NCBI GenBank assembly: GCA_016722045.1
Contig: JADKGY010000031.1
Coordinates: forward strand, 1-64,000
From: Candidatus Opimibacter skivensis
GTDB taxonomy: Bacteria; Bacteroidota; Bacteroidia; Chitinophagales; Saprospiraceae
DNA: 64,000 nt
Reading direction: 5' to 3'
Part shown: piece after piece, positions 11,382 through 19,239 of the stretch
How positions within the stretch are numbered: the stretch's first letter is position 1
How the letters are laid out: the number at the start of each line of letters is the position of its first letter
The notes under the pieces: model-generated
The model's input: only the letters and a program-made list of their open reading frames with translations
Told to the model about the DNA's origin: nothing
Databases searched by the model: none
Program-made: the position numbers and the translations under genes

Positions 11382-11411
11382 ATTATATTTAATATATTTC
11401 CAATATGTCAA
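11382..11411 (-). promoter_or_regulatory. CRISPR leader promoter overlapping a truncated first repeat
   Basis: On the minus strand TTGACA (11411-11406), an 18-nt spacer and TATAAT (11387-11382) form a consensus-like sigma-70 promoter. The -10 box runs into the leader-proximal repeat, which keeps only 26 of 36 nt (11360-11385), exactly the part with the Cas6 hairpin and the 8-nt tag. The predicted start falls inside that repeat. TTTGAC also fits the TTTG -33 element of Bacteroidota promoters. Only about 75 nt separate the array from cas6. Confidence 0.65.
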
Positions 11412-11459
11412 AGAACTTCTTGTTTTAATTTGAATATCCAAGACTAACGAAAACTGTCC

Positions 11460-12140
11460 CTATAATTTTAGCCTTTCCAGTCGGCCATAACCGAGCGAAG
11501 CTCGTTTACCTATATGAATATTATCAGGAAGTAATAGGTCAGTAGTGAATTCGAGACAGGTAAAACTAGTTAGTTCTATTCCTTTGTACCTAATGAGAGA
11601 TACATCATCCCACCTATGGATTTCAACCTTAGGATAAGTCTTAATATCAAGGCCTAACCCGTTGGCACATCCTTTTAAATGCCCCGTCAATGCTTTTGTT
11701 ATAACATTTCTCAGATCCTGAACATCATTAGCCTTCATAGCAAGCTTGTAATTATTGCTATTTAATCCAATATAATTATACAAATGGTAATAAATCGGCC
11801 GTATCGAAAGTTCAATTTCTTCATTAATCTTACCCAGCCATAATTCTTTAATTTCATATTCCTGACTTCCAAACTTTAATCTTGAAATATGCGGAAACAA
11901 TGAATAAAGTGCATCGGCTCCACTATTATAACCGGTTATTCCAATAAAATGATCTTTTACAAAGTATTGAATCAAAGGAAAAGAGTTACGGTTGTCAAAA
12001 AAAAGATATTCATCTTGAATTTCAATCCCCTTTTCTCGTAGACATTTAAGCAGTCCACCAATTGCCTGCTTAATTCTCTCAGGGTGACAAAGCGAAACCG
12101 GCAAACCATGAAAAGCAATTTGGCAGCATTGTAAGATCAT
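11460..12140 (-). CDS. cas6: CRISPR endoribonuclease Cas6
   Basis: This 226-residue RAMP protein ends in GKRASLGYGRLERLKL, the glycine-rich loop that closes Cas6 ferredoxin folds and contacts the repeat RNA. It is the last gene of the type III operon and the nearest to the array, as is common for cas6. Its expected job is to cut the pre-crRNA at the base of the repeat hairpin and leave the ATTGAAAC 5' tag. Catalytic residues are poorly conserved in Cas6 and I do not assign them. The sequence before the glycine loop is divergent, so the call rests on that loop, size and context. Confidence 0.8.
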   Translation of the reverse strand: MILQCCQIAFHGLPVSLCHPERIKQAIGGLLKCLREKGIEIQDEYLFFDNRNSFPLIQYFVKDHFIGITGYNSGADALYSLFPHISRLKFGSQEYEIKELWLGKINEEIELSIRPIYYHLYNYIGLNSNNYKLAMKANDVQDLRNVITKALTGHLKGCANGLGLDIKTYPKVEIHRWDDVSLIRYKGIELTSFTCLEFTTDLLLPDNIHIGKRASLGYGRLERLKL

Positions 12141-12184
12141 GATTTATCCAGCTGGATTATTTTGCAAACTATTTAATGCAAGAA

Positions 12185-12912
12185 TTAGGAGCTTGATTCA
12201 TTTGGAGCCTTATCAGCTTGCACCTTAATCCACTCTCCTTTTCTTTCTCTCCTTTGCTTTCTATTGAAATAAATTGATGCTGCGTCAGTTGGCTTCTGGC
12301 ACAGAAAAAATGGCATTTTCAATTTAGTTTGCCTCCTGTTTTCCGGTTCAATCATGAGAATGATACCAGTATCATCAATAATTACTTGAGATGTATCTGT
12401 AACATTCTCATTTTTCTTGATGGCATTTGGCATTTTTGTCAGAAAGATGTCATACGTATAATAATTCTGAATTTCAGAATTTATTGACAAGGCATGATGA
12501 ATAATATCCATGTCAGGAAATGGATGAAAATGTAGCCATTCTCCAAAATTAAATTGAGCCCCAATACTTTGACTCCAGTTTCGAACATCAGACTCATGTG
12601 GTAGCAAGCTTTGTAGCAGATCATGCGCACTTTATTCTCCCACCAAAAACGCACTGTGAGGACCTTAGTAAGTCTACTATCCCACTCCCTGTACCAGGAA
12701 TCCAGTCCGAGGGCAATAGCGACCAAAAAAGTTGTAATAACCAATGTGGGCTCAAGACAGTCCCAACAATAAAATCCATGCAACACTTCCGGCCAAGAAC
12801 AACCTGAACCAAAGAAAGGAGATATAACAAATAATGATATTAGAAAAATACTGATAAACCCAAACAAAAACCATTTTCGAGGGTTCATTAATATCCATTT
12901 GTAGAACTTCAT
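12185..12912 (-). CDS. CRISPR-associated two-transmembrane protein, candidate membrane effector (one frame shift)
   Basis: Two overlapping frames (12481-12912 and 12185-12607) join into about 242 residues with a break near 12630. The N-terminus is basic (MKFYKWILMNPRKW), followed by TM helix 1 (about residues 15-34), a short loop with cysteines (GCSWPEVLHGFYCWDCLEP), TM helix 2 (about 57-74) and a soluble C-terminal domain of about 165 residues starting near DSWYREWDSRLTK. The positive-inside rule puts both termini in the cytoplasm. This architecture (two TM helices plus a cytosolic sensor) resembles Csx23, a membrane effector that binds cyclic tetra-adenylate. I see no sequence motif that proves homology. 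It lies between csx3 and cas6, co-directional, with gaps of 35 and 44 nt, and no other effector nuclease is present. The function is inferred from context. Confidence 0.6.
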
Positions 12913-12947
12913 TTTATTTATTTTAGAGTATAAAAAAAAGTAATAAA

Positions 12948-13247
12948 TTATCCATGAGCAGCAATTAATATTGGCCCTTTACCATCGTCGTAATAAACCC
13001 TTCTAAATTGATGCACGACCACATGAAATACAACGAGGTAAGCCCATATAGCCATTTTCCCGGTTAAAATTATCTCATTACGATCCAACGAAGGTATTTT
13101 ATCAACAATAGTGTTGATATTTCGCCCGATGATATAAGTTGCCTCGGCTGGCGGAGTTTCCAAATTAAGTTTGCCAGGAGTTTCAGAGATAATACAACCC
13201 TTATAAAGTTCGGTATTAGTGAGTGACAAATCGAAAGGCTTCTCCAT
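12948..13247 (-). CDS. csx3: Csx3 family protein (ring nuclease for cyclic oligoadenylate)
   Basis: The start is placed at the ATG at 13247, which shares one base with the upstream stop (TAATG), giving 99 residues. The C-terminal half, ILTGKMAIWAYLVVFHVVVH then VYYDDGKGPILIAAHG, matches the Csx3 signature of a G-x-x-P/A-I-W segment, a histidine-bearing helix and a YD-x-x-x-G strand. Csx3 (Crn3) degrades cyclic tetra-adenylate, the second messenger made by Cas10, and so switches the response off; it may also modulate partner effectors. Its presence implies that the system signals through cA4. The proline normally present in GRGPIW is changed to alanine here. Confidence 0.8.
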   Translation of the reverse strand: MEKPFDLSLTNTELYKGCIISETPGKLNLETPPAEATYIIGRNINTIVDKIPSLDRNEIILTGKMAIWAYLVVFHVVVHQFRRVYYDDGKGPILIAAHG

Positions 13248-15370
13248 TATTTCTGCTTTAATAACTCGACCCATTGAGATGCGGTTTCAGGATCGGTCCA
13301 AGAACGAAGTGAAGATTCAATATTTTTCCAATCCTTGCTATTTAAAGAGGAATTGTCTATAATTTGTTTGAGCTTTTTAATAAAATCATCTCGCAACCCA
13401 ATAGGTATAAATTTCTTGTCCTTCTTTATATTTCTTAAGATCGCACCATTATCATGTAAAGCTCTGCACCATTTCCCCATTTCAATCTCAAGGTCCTTCC
13501 AGTTCACTGAAATAAGAGAGCCAACTCCTAACTCATTTACTGATTTTTTATACGTATCAGCTTTTTCATGTTCTTTCTTTCTTATTTCCTCAAGTTTTCC
13601 AATACGATCCGCTTTCTCCTGATCGTCAGTTTGCTTCTTAGCTTCGGCCTCAAGTTGTCTTTTTAATTCTTCCTCAATTTTCTTGTTCTGGATTTCATCT
13701 TTCTTTTTTTTCTCTAAGCCACTAACTGTTTGGAATGGCTTTATTCCTGAAAGCTGGGAGTATTTCTTTAAGTATTTAACGGGTTCACGCTTGGCAGCAC
13801 TATGTTCAGCAATACTCATATAGCGTAGTTGGGCGTCGGGGGCTTCGTTGCTTTGATCACTAGACATAGTGAATAGTTCCTTCCATCGTGAATCTTCGGT
13901 AATATTTGCAGTTACTCTTGATTCGATTAGTGCTTTTTCAAAAAGTGTCAGATACTCATCAACAATATTCCTATTCAATTCAATTCGGTGATTTTCTTTA
14001 CGACGATTTATTATACTATTTGTGTAGTCTAATTCCACACGTACTTTACCATACCCTAATGGCTTAGCCATACCAATATTGTGATATAGCTCCTCATAAC
14101 CATGAAAGGTAAGTGAAGAAAGTAAAGAACCGAATTCAATTGGATGAAGATTTTCAAACCTTAGAGTTCCTTTAAATTTTATCCCTTCCTTCAAAGGTAT
14201 AAATCTAACTTTAACATCTTCACCAATTTCTCCCATATCTAAGTTTTGGACGTAGTGGTTCATTTTGTTCCTGTCAAATATTTTATGGACCGGATATCTT
14301 TTGAAACCCCGTATTTGACCCTTATTGTAAGATACAAGTGCCTGTCCTGAGCGCTGTTCTATGTAAGTGGGATAATAGCCGGGATTAGGAGAACCTAATA
14401 CTGTTGTTACCTGGTCCAATTCAATATTTTCATCAAGACAGACTGAATTAGAAAACCGTATTCTTGATTTTAATGCGTCACTTTTGTTCTCATTTTGTAC
14501 AGAGGGTTTCTGTACGTATCCAAAAATTAATTCAGTCAAATCTGGTCTAACATTCTTATGATCCTCAGTAAGCATTTCCTCTATACATCTTTCATAAGCA
14601 ATTCGCATATATTTACAAAGGCCAAGGTATCTTTTATTATTATGGTTAATAATGAAAACAGCATGTTCTCTGCTCGATTTCAGATCAACTTGAATATCAT
14701 CGTAATTCTTGAATGTCTTACCACTTGCATAAGTATTCGCGACTCTAAAGCGTTCCATTTCCGCTTCAGTAACTATTGAAGAAGGTGTAGTACTTCTATT
14801 GAACGGTTTAAATTCAAATCTGTGACGGATAGGCTGAATTCCACCTTGTGCGATGGAACTACCTGTTTCTACAGGAACAAATCCGGCACTTACAGGGTTA
14901 TCATCAATTCGATTTGCTTCAACTTCACGGATATAGTACTCATTGTTCTCAAAAGTGAGCCAACCATAGGAGACTTTAGTATCTATATCATTTCTCGACA
15001 CAACAGTACTATATTCTCTCAATCTTACATCTCTGACAGATAATCTTCGTTTGGAATTTGTTACTAATTTACTATAAGACAAAATCTCATGTACATTTCT
15101 AACTACACCGCGAAAGGAGGTAGAAGGAATAATATATCTTCCCTTATTATTTTTAATGTGTCCATAAACTTCATACTCATTGCCACCAACTACTTCTTTA
15201 TCAACTACACTCCCTCTAACAAATATTGGAGTATGCGCATGAAGAGTAAAATTTATTTTACCACTAATACCATTTTTAAAGGGTACATCATGTGAAACAA
15301 ATTTATCCCAATTCGGAAACCAAACTTTGTCATTTAGGGGTACAAAATTGTATGGAGCAAATATTGACAT
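13247..15370 (-). CDS. Large type III RAMP protein (TIGR03986-like, Cas7 family) with a charged helical C-terminus
   Basis: This 707-residue protein opens with FVPLNDKVWFPNW and SHDVPFKNGISGKINFTLHA, the diagnostic start of TIGR03986-family type III RAMP proteins, followed by TPIFVRG and IPSTSFRGVVRNVHE, the loop and helix typical of Cas7 subunits. A second glycine-rich segment, NIGMAKPLGYGKVRVEL, closes the RAMP part near residue 450. Residues about 545-620 are lysine/glutamate-rich and predicted coiled coil (KKKKDEIQNKKIEEELKRQL), followed by a small C-terminal helical domain. It likely forms part of the crRNA-binding backbone. The helical C-terminus might supply the missing small subunit Cas11; that part is inference. 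Confidence 0.82.
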   Translation of the reverse strand: MSIFAPYNFVPLNDKVWFPNWDKFVSHDVPFKNGISGKINFTLHAHTPIFVRGSVVDKEVVGGNEYEVYGHIKNNKGRYIIPSTSFRGVVRNVHEILSYSKLVTNSKRRLSVRDVRLREYSTVVSRNDIDTKVSYGWLTFENNEYYIREVEANRIDDNPVSAGFVPVETGSSIAQGGIQPIRHRFEFKPFNRSTTPSSIVTEAEMERFRVANTYASGKTFKNYDDIQVDLKSSREHAVFIINHNNKRYLGLCKYMRIAYERCIEEMLTEDHKNVRPDLTELIFGYVQKPSVQNENKSDALKSRIRFSNSVCLDENIELDQVTTVLGSPNPGYYPTYIEQRSGQALVSYNKGQIRGFKRYPVHKIFDRNKMNHYVQNLDMGEIGEDVKVRFIPLKEGIKFKGTLRFENLHPIEFGSLLSSLTFHGYEELYHNIGMAKPLGYGKVRVELDYTNSIINRRKENHRIELNRNIVDEYLTLFEKALIESRVTANITEDSRWKELFTMSSDQSNEAPDAQLRYMSIAEHSAAKREPVKYLKKYSQLSGIKPFQTVSGLEKKKKDEIQNKKIEEELKRQLEAEAKKQTDDQEKADRIGKLEEIRKKEHEKADTYKKSVNELGVGSLISVNWKDLEIEMGKWCRALHDNGAILRNIKKDKKFIPIGLRDDFIKKLKQIIDNSSLNSKDWKNIESSLRSWTDPETASQWVELLKQK

Positions 15371-15399
15371 TGAGTTTAAGGTTTAGTGCTATTTAATAA

Positions 15400-15798
15400 T
15401 TATTCAAAGCCTGTGAAGACGCGCCAAGAAGGCATTTTTTGAGATAATCCATGTACGACATTACTATCAACCATTGCAAATCCTTGACGAAATACTAGTA
15501 AATTTGCATCTAATTTATGAGCAGGATATTTTATTTCTTCACCCATTTTGGCATAAGCAATATCATATTGATGAACATAGTATTTGCCATCAATATATCT
15601 AATGCAATAGCTATCTTCTTTTGTGACAAGCCATCCTTCAATGACATGAGGCAATTCTGTGAGCAATTCTACGAGACTAATAGTTTTGCCAGAATATAGG
15701 TATGGATCTCGTTTATCTGAATACCACAAGTACCCACTCTGTATGATAAGAGCATCAAGAATCTCCCATTCTTTTTGGTCTAATTTCTTATGTTGCAT
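15400..15798 (-). CDS. Small type III CRISPR-associated protein (TIGR04423-like)
   Basis: This 132-residue acidic protein contains SGYLWYSDKRDPYLY near residue 22 and IEGWLVTKEDSYCIRYIDGKYYVHQYD further on. The position between RAMP genes, the size and the GYLWYSDK segment resemble TIGR04423, a family seen only in Bacteroidota type III loci and without an assigned activity. It has no TM segment and no nuclease motif. It overlaps the upstream double-Cas7 gene by 11 nt, so expression is tightly coupled. It could be a structural accessory or regulator. Family assignment is from memory of the motif and is moderate. Confidence 0.6.
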   Translation of the reverse strand: MQHKKLDQKEWEILDALIIQSGYLWYSDKRDPYLYSGKTISLVELLTELPHVIEGWLVTKEDSYCIRYIDGKYYVHQYDIAYAKMGEEIKYPAHKLDANLLVFRQGFAMVDSNVVHGLSQKMPSWRVFTGFE

Positions 15799-17242
15799 TT
15801 AATGTGTTTTTAAATTGTCCATATCCTTTAGTGGTTTTTCCTCCGAGAGGAATTTTGCCATCTTTGACTTCCTCAAATATTGCCTTGATCTGGTCAATTT
15901 GTGATACTTGCAAAGATTGATCAAAGTGTACAGAAAAGTTAATACCCATTTCAGGTGAGATATTTGTTTCATTGAAAAGAGCACCATCTATTGTACCACC
16001 GCTAAAACGGTCAATGGAGTTATGTATCATGGTGTCTTTTTTAGTAAAAAGGTCAATGGGTATATAGATATCATCAACTATCACTTTACCGATTCGACCC
16101 TCACTATTGTTGTCTTTAGCACCGCCAAAAACTTCTATTATTATTTCTTCCTTTTTCTGTTCAAAAAGAGAAATTGGGTCTATGCTTTCACTTTCCAATT
16201 TTTTTAAAAACTTATTGAACTCTTCCGGATTTGTTATCATCGTGAGATCGTCTGGAAAATCTTTAACATATTCCTTTAGAATATCTTCTATGCAGAGGTT
16301 ATAATAAATAAAACGATGCGCTATAGTTCCTTTTATACTTGTACCGGCAAGCAGGAAATAATCCTTCCATACTGGTTTGTTATTATCGTCCCATATGATA
16401 CATTTTTCAGTTTTTACTCCCGCATCCGTGTCAATAACAACCTCACCATTCAAATCAACTTCAAAGTCAATTTGTCCTGAACCAAAATGTAAGGCATCAT
16501 CAGATTGTAATAGAACTTTATCAACCAAATGAAATCCGTTTATTCTTTGCTGTTGTGGTAAGGATATTTTGCTCCAAATTGATTCATCCGGTAGAATAAG
16601 TTCAGTTGAGTGGTCCAGGTATTTATTAAAATCTGAAATATTTCCAAGATCATATACTCTTGTGTAGTATTCAATACAACTGAGTCTCCCATACCCTTTT
16701 CTTGATCCAGAGCCAAGAATCAGGAAATGATTTTTTAAAAATTCAAGCAATTCCAACCATACAAGTTCATTTGCCTCTTTTGATTGTATTTCTAACTCAC
16801 AAATAAAACGAGCGCCTTTATAAACGACTTGATCATCAAACTTGCCCCACTTTTTCGTATCCGCTACTCCACGATGATTGATTCGAACATGATCCCTAAT
16901 AGGTAAAGAAAAGAAATCATTAAAAAATGGATATTGCTTGCAATCAGCTATAGATTGTGCTCTTACATGTCCTGGTCCTATCAAATAAGCATCACTAGTG
17001 ATAAATGAGGATGCAAAATGGTTGGCATCGTCATTTAGAGTATCTGGGCCGCCACTTATTGCTTTGAGTACCGGTAGTTTGGTAAGGCATCCCGCAATAG
17101 CAGTACCCGGTATACAAGGAAGACCAAGGTGATCCAATGTTACAAGATCATCAACAAGTCCATCTGAATCACCACTTCCTACTGAAAGTACAGTTTCAGC
17201 TTCAAGAATAACTCTGGCCAGGTAAATGTATTGTTTATTCAT
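15788..17242 (-). CDS. Double Cas7 (Csm3-Csm3-like) fusion RAMP subunit
   Basis: The start is the ATG at 17242 (MNKQYIYLARV), 2 nt after the csx10 stop, giving 484 residues. Two Csm3-like domains are evident. Domain 1 (about 1-200) has LSVGSGDSDGLVDDLV, IPGTAIAGCL and the glycine loop GSGSRKGYGRL. Domain 2 (about 240-484) has LHFGSGQIDFEVD, LAGTSIKGTIAHRF and the loop GGKTTKGYGQF. Aspartates in the first loop of each domain are candidates for the target-RNA cleaving residue of Csm3. Fused Cas7 subunits are a feature of type III-D and III-E lineages, where they replace several single backbone subunits. Confidence 0.85.
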   Translation of the reverse strand: MNKQYIYLARVILEAETVLSVGSGDSDGLVDDLVTLDHLGLPCIPGTAIAGCLTKLPVLKAISGGPDTLNDDANHFASSFITSDAYLIGPGHVRAQSIADCKQYPFFNDFFSLPIRDHVRINHRGVADTKKWGKFDDQVVYKGARFICELEIQSKEANELVWLELLEFLKNHFLILGSGSRKGYGRLSCIEYYTRVYDLGNISDFNKYLDHSTELILPDESIWSKISLPQQQRINGFHLVDKVLLQSDDALHFGSGQIDFEVDLNGEVVIDTDAGVKTEKCIIWDDNNKPVWKDYFLLAGTSIKGTIAHRFIYYNLCIEDILKEYVKDFPDDLTMITNPEEFNKFLKKLESESIDPISLFEQKKEEIIIEVFGGAKDNNSEGRIGKVIVDDIYIPIDLFTKKDTMIHNSIDRFSGGTIDGALFNETNISPEMGINFSVHFDQSLQVSQIDQIKAIFEEVKDGKIPLGGKTTKGYGQFKNTLNAT

Positions 17243-17244
17243 AA

Positions 17245-18695
17245 TCAATTTTGATTTGAAGTGCTATTGGTAAGGACTTTATCCTTTTGCATTTGTCGAC
17301 TAATTTTCATAAGTAGTTTTGGGTGTAGTGCTTCACGACCATCTTCAGTTAAAAAATTTTGAAGATTCTCTTGTTTACCGGCCCATTTTTGTTTAGACCG
17401 GCCTTTACCAAGTGAATCAATGATCTCTTCGATGCTTTTGTTTGAGACACAATCATTGTATATTTTACCCCATTGACTAGGCGCAACCTTTATTTTAATG
17501 AGGTTAAGGTGCATGAAATCAAACACTAATGAATCAATGCGAGCATTTTGATTTGATAGCTTTTTTTGATTTTGGAGAATTCGTATGAGGCCTTCGTCCT
17601 TTAAATGAATTGGGATTTCCGGAACAAATGGTGTAGGCCGTAGCGCAATCCTCTTTCTTAAAGGAGGGAAGTCCTTGAGAAGCCAATCCTCATTGATTAA
17701 TACATGTCCAAGCCCTTCTGATCTATGGATCCCAACTGATAATGGCAAAGAGGTCGCTGAATCTACGTCATCTATTGTAATCACTGATCCTTTTGCAATT
17801 ACTATCCGTTCCGGGTCGTATGTATTCCGGTAGTGATTATATGGATAGTACCTTCGAGTACTGATTCTAGTCAGTCCGTAGTTTATTCTTCCATCACGTA
17901 TTCCAAAATGATTCGAGGAAAGATGGGTGGTATAGTTTTCATATTCATCCAGAAAACATAGATCACTTTCTGCATAGAAAACAACGCGACCATCAATGGA
18001 AGTTGCATTATTTGAAATAACTTCTTCGCCCATAAATTCAATACTAATCTTTCCAAATTCATTTCTCTTCGATTTGGCTGCTTTGAATTCTTTTCCATGA
18101 AGTTTTGATTTAATGATATCCAGAAGATCCTTTCTATTGCTATCCAAATTAAACATGAATTCCTGACCTGCACTAAGATAACGGTACATAAAAAGATAAC
18201 CTTTCATTGAACTTCCGAATTCTCTGTTATGTCTAGACTTAAGAGACATACCATACGAAGGGCTTTTATATAAAAGTTCTTTTTATCATCAGATAGGATA
18301 AAATAACCTGACATGGCCTCAAGTTGAATAGCATTATCCTTTATTTCCTTTTCTTGCACAGTATCACTAAGAAGTGGGTTGAAAACTTTATTGTTATCGC
18401 TCAATGTATATCCCTTATAGGACTGCCATATTGAAGGTATTTTACATGATCGTTTTTTATCCATTATGAGATTTGCATCATGATATAGTATAGTTGCATT
18501 ATGGAAAAGACTTATTGTTTGTTCAGGTTTAGACATGTCATATAGAGAAGATGCAATTATACCTCTGATTATATTTCCAGGTATATAGTCTAATGATCTC
18601 ACATTAAGTTCTGTACCTGTACCCTCTAAAATAAGGCATGGTTCCTTTAATGTTATTTTATATAAGTCTCTGTTCATATAAGTTGGCTTTTCCAT
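17245..18695 (-). CDS. csx10: Csx10 (type III-D Cas5-family RAMP), one frame shift
   Basis: The N-terminal part (down to 18204) starts MEKPTYMNRDLYKITLKEP with the ATG at 18695 sharing one base with the upstream stop. It contains YIPGNIIRGIIASSLY, a RAMP loop and helix. The second part (from 18249) continues with RHNREFGSSMKGYLFMYRYL and SAGQEFMFNL, the pattern typical of Csx10/Cas5 proteins, and SVGIHRSEGLGHVLI, the glycine loop. The frame breaks between about 18250 and 18204. The joined length of about 483 residues suits Csx10. It should cap the 5' end of the crRNA in the effector complex. Its presence is the main reason for the III-D assignment. Confidence 0.8.
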
Positions 18696-19237
18696 TAGAT
18701 AATGGTTATCTGGCACCTTCCAAGTCCCCTTGTTCTGTTATATCCGAGACGTTTAATAAAGTGCAAACTTGATATTACAAAATCAATATTATCATCTGGT
18801 ACATTTTTAATTGCACCATACAGTTTACAGGGTAGCGTTATCTCTATTTTACGCAAGGAATGATCTTTTGCCTGATGATTATGATCAAGTGCTGTCGCGG
18901 CTCTTGAACTATACAAATAATTTTGCAACTTTCCCTCTACTATCTCTTCATATCCAATCAAACAACCATTCTCAAAACTGCATTCGCCATCCGAAGTTTC
19001 CTCACCGCCATTCGGATCATCTTTGCCGAACAGAAAATCAAGATCTACCCTTGACTTTTGATAGTTCTTGACATCTTGAGCCGCATCCTTTACTAAACCA
19101 CCGATAGTTTTCCCTGGTAGATAAGTGATTCCATTGTCATCTTTAATGACACTGGCATCGAGATCAGAACGTGTACCCAGGCCGGAACCTGCATGCCAAA
19201 ATGAATAGAATTGTAAAATATATTGTATTGTAGCCAT
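18695..19237 (-). CDS. Csm3-like Cas7 RAMP subunit
   Basis: The start is the ATG at 19237 (MATIQYILQFYSFWHAGSG), 2 nt after the cas10 stop, giving 180 residues. An upstream in-frame start at 19279 would overlap cas10 and is less likely. HAGSGLGTRSDLDASVIKD and YLPGKTIGGLVKDAA match the first loop and following helix of Csm3. The aspartates DLD are candidates for target-RNA cleavage. The C-terminal RLGYNRTRGLGRCQITI is the glycine-rich RAMP loop. It is shorter than typical Csm3 (about 210-250). Confidence 0.83.
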   Translation of the reverse strand: MATIQYILQFYSFWHAGSGLGTRSDLDASVIKDDNGITYLPGKTIGGLVKDAAQDVKNYQKSRVDLDFLFGKDDPNGGEETSDGECSFENGCLIGYEEIVEGKLQNYLYSSRAATALDHNHQAKDHSLRKIEITLPCKLYGAIKNVPDDNIDFVISSLHFIKRLGYNRTRGLGRCQITII

Positions 19238-19239
19238 AA

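Larger units (their letters stand above)
4943..11385 (-). CRISPR. CRISPR array, about 93 repeats of 36 nt, type III, transcribed leftwards
   Basis: The plus-strand repeat begins GTTTCAATCC and ends GCTAGCAGAC (36 nt). I count about 93 copies, including three or four decayed ones, separated by unique spacers of about 31-37 nt. Orientation is inferred from three points. Read on the minus strand the repeat ends in ATTGAAAC, the typical 8-nt crRNA 5' tag. Just before the tag is a small hairpin, CCGAA-TTA-TTTGG, where Cas6 would cut at the 3' base. Degenerate repeats cluster at the left end (4943, 5010, 5077, 5146), which marks the old trailer end, while the cas operon and leader are on the right. 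One spacer is present twice in tandem (between repeats at 6473/6540 and 6540/6607). Another pair (7337-7370 and 8101-8134) differs at one base. One spacer near 9173-9221 is about 49 nt. Four repeats (5077, 6747, 6818, 6889) share a variant hairpin loop. Confidence 0.98.

Noticed and set aside
4943..11385. Plus-strand transcription of the array
   Set aside because: The 8-nt tag ATTGAAAC, the Cas6 hairpin, the decayed trailer end on the left and the promoter on the right all support the minus strand.
15799..18173. Minus-strand frames inside the csx10 and Cas7 genes (15799-15987, 17883-18173)
   Set aside because: Out-of-frame shadows of well-supported genes.
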